From positions 1 through 10,777 of the forward strand of contig DATEDC010000160.1 in NCBI GenBank assembly GCA_035286585.1: a stretch of 10,777 nt of DNA. The letters are read 5' to 3'. The position numbers were made by a program, and so were the translations under genes. Every line of letters begins with the position of its first letter. Within the stretch, counting starts at the first letter, position 1. Source of the DNA: DSOS01 sp035286585. GTDB taxonomy: Bacteria; Chloroflexota; Anaerolineae; Anaerolineales; UBA4823. Positions 1 to 6,400 of the stretch are shown here, in pieces. A model generated the notes under the pieces. That model worked only from the letters and a program-made list of their open reading frames with translations. It made no database searches and was not told the DNA's origin.

Positions 1-408
1 AGCGATTTCCCCGATTTCGGTAGCGATTTCTTCAAGCTGATTGAAGAGCTCCAGGGCACCAGGGTCGGCGCCGAATGGGCGCGCTATCGCCAGGGTTCCC
101 AGCCCGATGTCTGGTCGCGCCCGGGATCCGGCACTCGAACGACCTTGGGCGGCTTTGTCCAGGTGGGATCCTTCAAGTGGACCGGCGGAGCTGCTGTCAG
201 CGGTGGCGAATCGATCACCTTCCCCGTGTCTTTCGCCGACGAACCTTTGTTATTCTGCAACGTGGTCAAGACGACCCCGCTGGGCGTCCAGGTGGTCTGC
301 CAGGTCTGGTCGGACGGTCCCGGAATTGACCTGCTCTGGTGGGCTGCCTCGAATGTGACTGAGATCTGGTTCCATTGGCTGGCCTACGGTCCGGGGGATA
401 TTCGTTGA
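1..408 (+). CDS. Partial protein with phage tail-fibre/lectin-like C-terminal domain
   Basis: The frame is open from base 1 to the TGA at 406-408, so this is the last 135 residues of a longer protein whose start lies left of the window. After a linker rich in Gly, Ser and Pro, the final 85 or so residues carry a beta-rich pattern: a 'GSFKWTGG' strand, an 'ITFPVSFADEPLLFCNVV' strand pair, and a closing 'FHWLAYGP' strand. Alternating aromatic residues and the closing W-L-A-x-G-P resemble the C-terminal carbohydrate-binding tip (gp53-like or H-type-lectin-like) of phage tail-fibre proteins. That resemblance is from memory of the fold's sequence pattern, not a search. It ends 220 bases before the cyclase gene on the same strand. 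It could belong to a prophage remnant, a contractile-injection-like particle or a cellular adhesin. The visible part cannot decide between these. Confidence 0.6.
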   Translation, partial: SDFPDFGSDFFKLIEELQGTRVGAEWARYRQGSQPDVWSRPGSGTRTTLGGFVQVGSFKWTGGAAVSGGESITFPVSFADEPLLFCNVVKTTPLGVQVVCQVWSDGPGIDLLWWAASNVTEIWFHWLAYGPGDIR

Positions 409-414
409 TTTGTT

Positions 415-445
415 TTGAATTGTTTCCCTAAAAATTCCCTATAAT
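415..445 (+). promoter_or_regulatory. Possible promoter for the cyclase gene
   Basis: A perfect TATAAT lies at 440-445 and a TTGAAT lies at 415-420. The 19-base spacing is longer than the usual 17. Initiation near 452 would give a leader of roughly 175 bases that includes the large palindrome at 508-605. The call rests only on hexamer matches in an AT-rich gap. Confidence 0.3.
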
Positions 446-507
446 CCAAGGGTCTCAGCGGTTTGTTGGGTTCTGCTTTCAGCATAGCACAGCCTGCAAC
501 CGAAGTA

Positions 508-605
508 AAGCCGGGCAACAGCGGGGGGCAAAACGGCAGGAAAGCGGCTGACGAACGCCGCTAATTAGTGCCGTTTTGCCGCATCCGCTTACGAACGCCC
601 GGCTT
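508..605. repeat. 98-nt multi-tier palindrome (long hairpin) upstream of the cyclase
   Basis: Four nested complementary pairs can be read directly: 508-516 with 597-605 (9 bp, AAGCCGGGC), 520-524 with 585-589 (5 bp), 527-538 with 569-580 (12 bp, GGCAAAACGGCA) and 543-548 with 557-562 (6 bp, AGCGGC). They close on an 8-nt loop, TGACGAAC. That is 32 pairs in 98 nt, separated by small internal loops. The motif ACGAACGCC also occurs twice as a direct repeat, at 551-559 and 591-599. No oligo-T run follows, so an intrinsic terminator is unlikely. It could be a structured mRNA leader, a REP- or MITE-like palindromic element, or a recombination site. I do not recognise it as a known riboswitch or as an integron attC site. 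Confidence 0.75.
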
Positions 606-628
606 CTGCTTAATTTTGGCGGCCTGGC

Positions 629-1342
629 TTGCGCCAGAACGGGGGGCGGAATACGCCGACCCCGTTCTTCAGCCATTTGCCTGCCGACCCACGCTGCGCC
701 ATTTGCCATAATCCATTCGAGGGGATCGGCGGAAAGCTGACCAGGCTATTTTTGGGCGTAGAACCTTCCCCCCTGAACCCTTATGTATGCAATGCGTGCG
801 AGCGATTTGCCAGGAGCTACCAGGGTGGGGCCGAGGTTGAAATGAGCCTGCTTTTTGCCGATGTGCGCGGCTCCACTAGCCTGGCGGAGAAGATGAGCCC
901 GGTAGATTACAGCGTGCTAATCAATAAGTTCTATCGTGCTGCAACAAAGGTGTTGTTCAATGCCCACGCCATGGTAGAAAAGCTGATCGGCGATGCAGTG
1001 AATGGCTTCTTCGTGCCCGGGGTCGCTGGAGCTGGGCACGCCAGGGCTGCTGTGGATGCCGGTGTGGGGATCTTAAAGGCAACCGGTCACGACCGCCCTG
1101 AAGGACCCTGGATAGAGGTCGGGGTTGGGGTGCACACTGGCGTGGCGTATGTAGGAGCCGTTCAAGCGGAGGGCGGCGCGGTGACGATCTCCGTTTTGGG
1201 CGATGAAGTGAACGCAGCCGCGCGGCTGGGTTCGCTGGCCGCTCCAGGTGAACTGATCGCCAGCGAGGCTGCTATTCGGGCTGCTGGGTTGGAGATCCAG
1301 GGTATGCAACCCCGCCGCCTGGAGCTCAAAGGCCGCAGCTAG
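629..1342 (+). CDS. Class III adenylate/guanylate cyclase with N-terminal zinc-ribbon-like motif
   Basis: This 237-residue, apparently soluble protein should make a cyclic nucleotide from ATP or GTP. Residues 23-57 hold a CxxC...CxxC set (C23, C26, C54, C57) that would bind zinc. The catalytic domain follows from about residue 72. It has the metal-binding aspartates D78 (FADVRGST) and D122 (EKLIGDAV), and the transition-state pair N195 and R199 in GDEVNAAAR. K118 fits the purine-specifying lysine of adenylate cyclases, and S188 occupies the partner position where Asp or Thr is common. ATP is therefore the likelier substrate, by inference. Class III domains work as dimers. No membrane or sensor domain is fused, so the cysteine module may be the regulatory part. 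The start is uncertain: TTG at 629 is the first possible start after an in-frame TAA at 611-613, and it has only a weak ribosome binding site. TTG at 677 is an alternative. Confidence 0.9.
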   Translation: MRQNGGRNTPTPFFSHLPADPRCAICHNPFEGIGGKLTRLFLGVEPSPLNPYVCNACERFARSYQGGAEVEMSLLFADVRGSTSLAEKMSPVDYSVLINKFYRAATKVLFNAHAMVEKLIGDAVNGFFVPGVAGAGHARAAVDAGVGILKATGHDRPEGPWIEVGVGVHTGVAYVGAVQAEGGAVTISVLGDEVNAAARLGSLAAPGELIASEAAIRAAGLEIQGMQPRRLELKGRS

Positions 1343-1554
1343 CCCACGGATGCCTGGGTGATCCGGGTGCAGACTGAATGAGTGGGGTTGGCCTGTGAAC
1401 TAGGATACCAGCCTAGCTCTTCTGGTGTCAGAGGCTTGATGACATACCGCAGATCGCTGCCCAGGTCAGAGATCAATTCTGCGAAAATATCAAGGTCGTC
1501 TATGAGACTCCCAAAAAAGATTCTTCTTTCATGATTAAAATATCGAACCCGTGA
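1339..1554 (-). pseudogene. Start-less remnant resembling the N-terminus of a DinB-family protein
   Basis: On the minus strand a frame is open from 1554 down to a TAG at 1339-1341, giving 71 codons with no ATG, between an in-frame TGA at 1555-1557 and that stop. The translation reads as protein-like: a helix 'LIDDLDIFAELISDL', then 'IKPLTPEELGWYPSSQANP'. This matches the usual opening of DinB/DUF664-type four-helix proteins, in which a helix is followed by 'L(T/S)xEELxWxP...ANP' and then a W-H metal-ligand helix. The W-H signature is absent: the text degenerates after ANP and terminates. It overlaps the stop of the cyclase gene and the last codons of the DUF5995 gene. I read it as a decayed 5' fragment with its remainder deleted. 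The family assignment is by pattern only. Confidence 0.45.
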
Positions 1555-2233
1555 TCATCTTACCCATCTTTAAGGCTTGGGCTTCGATTTGACCTATCAA
1601 ACGGGCTTGTTCACGCGCGTTGTCGATCTCCAGCAAGTGAGCTGCATTTTGCCAGACCGACTCGCGCCAGTGAGTGATGAGCTGCGAAATCATAAATTCA
1701 TCGATCGGGCCGAGTAATCTATCGATAAGATCCATAAGTGGCATGCCCGGTTCAAGGATCTCGTCCTGGACTGTGTCTACCGTGCGACCGATCACATCGT
1801 TCACCTGGCAATAGTCTTCGTAGCGCCTGGAGCGCTGGCTGGCTGAGAGACCTACCCACTTTGACTTGAGCAGATCGACCAGCGTAAGCACGAGATCATA
1901 GTTAATATGCGCATTGACTCCCAGCAGCAGGTGTTGGAGTGAGTTAACTTGTGGGTTTTTGGTTGTATTATATGCCAGCTGCCATACTGCTGGGGCTGAG
2001 GCAGGGGTTTGCTCGTAGGTCTTGAGCGCGACGAAGTAATAATCCGCAAAGCGATGCAGCAGCCTGTTCACCCAGGCAGAGTCGTTGAAGTCCTGCTGTT
2101 TGATCGCAGCAAGCATGTTAGTCGTCATCATCATGTAGCAGCGCAAAAAAATTGCCTTTCGATCTGCGTGCTTCTCCCATTCTGATACGAGCGACTGCAT
2201 GCGGGCGACTACTGGTGCAGTAGGTGGTGCCAT
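1535..2233 (-). CDS. DUF5995 family protein
   Basis: This 232-residue, mostly helical protein has no signal peptide or membrane span and is presumably cytoplasmic. The recognisable core is residues 84-114: a WQLAY helix followed by the conserved 'HLLLGVNAHINYDL' block, with H101, N107, H108 and D113 as the polar positions most likely to matter. This block is the hallmark I associate with DUF5995. The biochemical function of that family is not known to me. The conserved His, Asn and Asp could suggest metal or ligand binding, which is inference. The start is well supported: ATG at 2233 follows GGGAGGAG (2237-2244) with three bases between. It is transcribed divergently from the CPBP protease gene. 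Its 3' end overlaps the DinB-like remnant in another frame. Confidence 0.75.
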   Translation of the reverse strand: MAPPTAPVVARMQSLVSEWEKHADRKAIFLRCYMMMTTNMLAAIKQQDFNDSAWVNRLLHRFADYYFVALKTYEQTPASAPAVWQLAYNTTKNPQVNSLQHLLLGVNAHINYDLVLTLVDLLKSKWVGLSASQRSRRYEDYCQVNDVIGRTVDTVQDEILEPGMPLMDLIDRLLGPIDEFMISQLITHWRESVWQNAAHLLEIDNAREQARLIGQIEAQALKMGKMITGSIF

Positions 2234-2277
2234 TTTCTCCTCCCAATTCCTACGGTTTTAATTCCCAGTGGAGGTAA

Positions 2278-2283
2278 ATTATA
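2278..2283 (-). promoter_or_regulatory. Candidate -10 element for the DUF5995 gene
   Basis: A perfect TATAAT on the minus strand lies 45 bases upstream of the DUF5995 start, in the AT-rich divergent gap. The hexamer 17 bases further upstream (GAGAAA) matches the -35 consensus poorly, so the element is only suggestive. Confidence 0.3.
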
Positions 2284-2309
2284 ACGGTAATTTGCTCTTG
2301 TTTCTCATC

Positions 2310-2315
2310 TATAAT
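2310..2315 (+). promoter_or_regulatory. Candidate -10 element for the CPBP protease gene
   Basis: A perfect TATAAT on the plus strand lies 81 bases upstream of the ATG at 2397. No good -35 hexamer sits at 16-18 bases; TTGCTC at 2292 is too close. Together with the minus-strand element at 2278-2283, it suggests two back-to-back promoters in this gap. Confidence 0.3.
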
Positions 2316-2386
2316 GTACAATTATTCCAGTTGTATTCTCCTCACCCAATATGAATAACAGATCGCAGAATTTATACCCATCAAGT

Positions 2387-2393
2387 GGAGAGG
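2387..2393 (+). promoter_or_regulatory. Ribosome binding site that fixes the CPBP protease start
   Basis: GGAGAGG here places GGAG six bases before ATG at 2397. A GTG at 2385 is in the same frame but overlaps this site and has no purine-rich site of its own, so the ATG is preferred. Confidence 0.6.
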
Positions 2394-2396
2394 TCC

Positions 2397-3194
2397 ATGA
2401 ATCGGTCGTCCCAAAGATATCCGGTCGAACTGTATATTGGATTGACGCTGTTGTTCACCTCTGCTGCGTATCTGCTCCCATTGCCAACCGATAGCAAGCC
2501 AATCCTTTTCCCCATCGTGGTGGCATTCATACCTGCCCTGGTCGCCACCGGCCTGACAGCGAGTTCAGGTGGTAGAAAAGCATTGAGATCACTGTATAAT
2601 TCCCTCCGACCCGGCAAATTGAGCTGGTTGGTGTTTTCAATCCTGGTTGGCGCAAGTATGCAGGCTGCTATTAGCCTGCTGGCTTTGCTCCTGGGTTACA
2701 TCTCTCCGGTGCGAGTGGCTACTTCTCCACAACTCATCGCGCTGGCGATACTCACACCGCTCCTGGCGTTGGGAGAGGAGCTCGGTTGGCGCGGTTACGC
2801 GCTGCCTAAACTGCTGGCATCGCAAACACGGCTTTCCGCCAGCGTGATCACTGGCATACCCTGGGCGTTGGTGCACCTGGCGCTATTTTTACCTGGAATG
2901 ATGTTCGTGGGACGCCCATTAGTAGCCCAGATCATGCCGGTGGCGTTTTTCTCGATCGTGCACGCCTGGGTTTTCATCAAATCGGGCGGCAGTGTGCTGG
3001 CACCAACCTTGCTGCATGGCACATTCAATTTTATGGGGGCGCTGATCAACTCAGATCTGGCTGTGACCCAGGCTACCTACCTCGGCGCAGTCGTGCTGCT
3101 GGGCTCTGCGCTGATCTTGGTGGCTGTAAAGCCAACTTATTGGCTGCAAAAGGAAAACACTTTCATTGAATCAATCCAGTTTGCTGCGCAATAA
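2397..3194 (+). CDS. CPBP family intramembrane glutamic-type protease (CAAX/Abi-like)
   Basis: This is a 265-residue multi-pass membrane protein. Hydrophobic segments lie near residues 12-28, 36-54, 77-102, 112-126, 150-170, 177-195 and 217-240. The catalytic signature of the CPBP (Abi/Rce1-like) family is complete: E127-E128-x3-R132 in 'GEELGWRGYALP', H160 in 'IPWALVH', and H207 with N211 in 'HGTFN'. In Rce1-type enzymes these residues activate water inside the membrane. Bacterial members act in peptide maturation, bacteriocin self-immunity and regulated proteolysis, and the substrate here cannot be named. No small peptide precursor is visible next to it, which gives no support for a bacteriocin role. 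The last 32 bases overlap, tail to tail, the gene remnant at 3163-3402. Confidence 0.9.
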   Translation: MNRSSQRYPVELYIGLTLLFTSAAYLLPLPTDSKPILFPIVVAFIPALVATGLTASSGGRKALRSLYNSLRPGKLSWLVFSILVGASMQAAISLLALLLGYISPVRVATSPQLIALAILTPLLALGEELGWRGYALPKLLASQTRLSASVITGIPWALVHLALFLPGMMFVGRPLVAQIMPVAFFSIVHAWVFIKSGGSVLAPTLLHGTFNFMGALINSDLAVTQATYLGAVVLLGSALILVAVKPTYWLQKENTFIESIQFAAQ

Positions 3195-3402
3195 CAGCCG
3201 AGCAGGCACCTGCAATGGCTGCCAGGCGCTCGATGAGCCTCTTGGAGGCGAATTCCTCAGCATCACCGAAGTCATAGTAGATCGGGACATTTTCGTATGT
3301 GTAAGGCAGACGCTCTGCCTTCCAGCCTGCCTCCTGGAATGCCTCAGGATCATGTAGTCCACCACGGCGATTCCCAAAGAACCAATTTAAAGTCTCCAGG
3401 CG
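3163..3402 (-). pseudogene. Start-less C-terminal gene remnant, family not recognised
   Basis: A minus-strand frame runs from 3402 to a TGA at 3163-3165, with 79 codons, no ATG and an in-frame TAA directly upstream (3403-3405). The translation looks like a real, soluble protein end: 'LNWFFGNRRGGLHDPEAF', then 'GWKAERLPYTYENVPIYY' and 'DFGDAEEFASKRLIERLA', closing with an amphipathic Ala-rich helix. Codon use resembles that of its neighbours, with many GAG, GCC, CTG and ATC codons. I cannot assign a family. The most economical reading is the 3' part of a gene whose 5' part was lost or frameshifted. It fills most of the gap between the CPBP protease and macroglobulin genes and overlaps the former's 3' end by 32 bases. 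Confidence 0.5.
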
Positions 3403-3427
3403 TTATTCTCGGGAACGAGTGAGCCGG

Positions 3428-3455
3428 TTGCAGCGTCTGTGCTAATGAGTATAAT
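3428..3455 (+). promoter_or_regulatory. Putative promoter of the alpha-2-macroglobulin gene
   Basis: A perfect TATAAT lies at 3450-3455, with TTGCAG at 3428-3433 and a 16-base spacer. It sits 38 bases ahead of the macroglobulin start codon, just after the pseudogene remnant. The -35 match is partial (TTG plus weak positions). Confidence 0.4.
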
Positions 3456-3478
3456 CCATTTACACCCGGTTCGATTTC

Positions 3479-3485
3479 AGGGAGG
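3479..3485 (+). promoter_or_regulatory. Ribosome binding site of the macroglobulin gene
   Basis: AGGGAGG lies eight bases before ATG 3494. This supports that start, which immediately precedes a basic, hydrophobic membrane-anchor segment. Confidence 0.7.
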
Positions 3486-3493
3486 CACTTGCC

Positions 3494-6400
3494 ATGGGGA
3501 GTAATTTCATCCGAAAATACCGCATCCCGCTGGTCGTTTTGGTCCTGTTAGCGCTGGCGGCTGGCGGCGTATACCTGGCCTACCAATTATCACCACGCCC
3601 TGAAACAGGTGGGCAAACCATCCCGGTCAGTGGGGGGGCTGTGACCACTTCGGGAGGTGAATCGATGAGCGACGCGGGAGAAGAGGGTCTATCTCTCCAA
3701 TTAAGTCCGGGCAAACCTGAGCCGCAGGTGATAACCCCGCTGCCACTGGCGACCGGCGAGCCGCTGCCGGAGGCTGAGGTGGAAAGGATCCTGGCCCGCC
3801 TGCCAGCATTGACAGATGGAACCCAGGATCAGGTGGATTTCCGGCTGGCCCAGGAGCCTATCCCCCCACCGCGCACGGGCGAAACCATCCAGCAGGCTTT
3901 CCCTCCCCCTCAGCAGGCGATCCAGCCGGGAACGGATGTATCCGCACCGCTCGAAGTGCTGCGCTACGCGCCGCAGGGGGAGATCCCCATTGCGCCCTTC
4001 ATGAGCGTGACCTTCAACCAGCCCATGGTGCCACTATCAACCCTGGAGGCGCTCGCGGAGAAGGATGTCCCGGTGATAATCGAGCCCGCGCTGCCCGGCG
4101 TCTGGCGCTGGATGGGGACCAAAACGTTGACCTTTGAATACGACTCAGAGCTGATCGACCGCCTACCCAAGGCAACCGAATACCGGGTCACTATCCCCGC
4201 CGGCACCCGTTCGCTCAGCGGCAGCGCATTGGCAGAGGCTGTGACGTGGACGTTCAGCACGCCCCCGCCCGTGGTCACCAGCACCTATCCATACGACCAG
4301 CCTCAGCCTCTGGAGCCGTTATTTTTCATCGCCTTCGACCAGCGCATCGACCCGGCCGCGGTGCTGGGTACGGTGCGGGTCAGGGCTGGCGAGCAGATCG
4401 CCAGTTTGAAGCTGGCAGAAGAGGCGGATATCCAGGCCGACCTGAAGGTGAAGAACCTGGTTAAGAATACTCCCGAGGGGCGCTGGCTGGCTTTCCGGGC
4501 GTTGGAGCCATTGCCCGCGGATACCCATATTTCCGTGACCATAGGACCTGGCACGCCTTCGGCCGAAGGGCCGCTGGTCACCAGCCAGGCGCACTCTTAT
4601 AATTTTCGCACCTACGCGCCGCTGCGCATCGTCGAACACCGCTGCGCCTGGTCAGATGTGGAATGCCCGCCGCTGACGCCTTTTTATATTCGCTTCAACA
4701 ACCCGATCGACAGCCAGGTGTATAAAGAAGCCATGCTGCGCATCGAGCCGGAGCTGCCCGGCGCTTCGGTCAGCATCTTTGGCGATACGATCAACATCCA
4801 GGGCGCCACCAGGGGCAGGACGACCTATACAGTGACGGTGAGCGGCGAGATTCAGGATATCTTCGGGCAGGAGCTCGGCAGTGACACCCGGCTGGAGTTC
4901 AAAGTGGGTCCGGCCGAGCCGTTCCTGTTCAGGCAGGAGCAAATCCTGGTTACCCTCGACCCGGCGGCGAAAAAACCGGTCTTCTCGGTGTATGCGGTTA
5001 ACTACCCCAGGCTGGAGGTGAAGATCTACGCTGTCCAGCCTAACGATTGGCCCGCTTTTAAAAGATATATGCAGGAGTTTTACCGCACGGATATCACTCC
5101 CCAAATCCCCGGCCGGTTAGTGCTGGACAGGAGCCTGCCGGTGGAAGCCCCCGCCGACGCACTGACCGAAGTAGGCATCGATCTGAGCCAGGTGATGGAT
5201 GGCAGGTTTGGGCACTTTATCGTCGTCGTCCAGCCGCCGTCGGGCGCGCTGAAGAATGAGCAGGATCGTTTCTACCAGACCGTGCACGCCTGGGTGCAGG
5301 TGACTCAGATCGGCCTGGATGCCTTTGTCGATCACAGCGAGATGGTTGTATGGGCCAGCGCGCTGGGTAATGGCGCTCCCCTATCCGGAGTGAAGGTCGA
5401 AGCGCTACCCGGCGGCATGAGCGTGGTCACCGGGAAGAACGGCACCGTCCGTTTTGCCATACCCGATGGAGCCTCTTTTCTGGTCGCCAGCCAGGGGGCG
5501 GACCGGGCTATTTTGCCTCGTTCGCCCTACCCCTGGGATGAGGGCGGCTGGTACAGGCGCACCCCCAGCGATGAGCTACGCTGGTACGTTTTCGACGACC
5601 GCCAGATGTACCGCCCGGGTGAAGAAGTGCACCTGAAAGGCTGGCTGCGGCGTATCGGCGGGGGGCAGGAGGGCGATGTGGGCCTGGTGGGGGAGGCAGT
5701 CAGTGCGGTGCGCTACCGGGTGACCGATCCCCAGGGCAACGACCTGGGCGGCGGCCGCGCAGAGGTAAACGCCCTGGGTGGGTTTGATTTCAGCTTCAAG
5801 CTGCCCCAGGAGGTAAACCTGGGTTACGCCCAACTCACCCTGGAGGCAGAAGGCAGTCTGGGCACTTTGAGCGGCTGGCAGTTCTATCACGGATTTCAAA
5901 TCCAGGAGTTCCGCCGCCCTGAGTTCGAAGTGACCGCGCGCAATGAAACGCCTCCGCCCTATTTCGCCGGGGAGCACGCCGTGGTTGCCGTACAAGCCAG
6001 CTACTACGCCGGCGGTCCGTTGCCTGACGCAGAGGTCACCTGGCAGGTGTACTCCACGCCCGGTCATTACGCCCCGCCCAACTGGCCCGATTTTACTTTT
6101 GGCACCTGGGAGCCGTGGTGGTGGTACCACGGAGGGCTCTTCAGCGAGGAAGTCGGATATTTTGGAGAGACCAGCGGCGAAAGCCAGGTTGAAACTTTTT
6201 CTGGCAGGACGGATGCCGCCGGCGAGCACTACCTGCGCCTGGATTTCGAGGCCCAGGACCCCAGGCCGTATTCCATCCAGGCGGAAGCCACGGTGATGGA
6301 TGTCAACCGCCAGGCCTGGACGGGCTCAACCAACTTGCTGGTTCACCCGGCTGAGTTGTATATTGGCCTGCGCAGCGAGCGCTATTTCGTCGAGCGCGGC

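Noticed and set aside
508..605. Integron attC site
   Set aside because: The hairpin has the right size, but I could not find the flanking RYYYAAC and GTTRRRY core sites in the right places, and no integrase or cassette pattern is visible.
508..605. Intrinsic terminator of the upstream tail-fibre-like gene
   Set aside because: It starts about 100 bases after the stop, has large internal loops and lacks a following T run.
479..709. Minus-strand open frame of 76 codons across the palindrome and the cyclase start
   Set aside because: Its codons fall in the two arms of the hairpin and antisense to the cyclase. The residues are Arg/Pro/Cys-rich shadow text with no ribosome binding site.
2385..2396. 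GTG at 2385 as the CPBP protease start
   Set aside because: It lies in the GGAG-containing site that serves ATG 2397, and has no site of its own.
2397..3194. Bacteriocin or abortive-infection cassette around the CPBP protease
   Set aside because: Some CPBP proteins act in bacteriocin immunity, but no small leader-peptide gene, transporter or toxin lies nearby, so there is no contextual support.
3166..3357. Plus-strand open frame of 63 codons after the CPBP protease gene
   Set aside because: It overlaps the protease 3' end in another frame, has no ribosome binding site and reads less like protein than the minus-strand remnant on the same bases.
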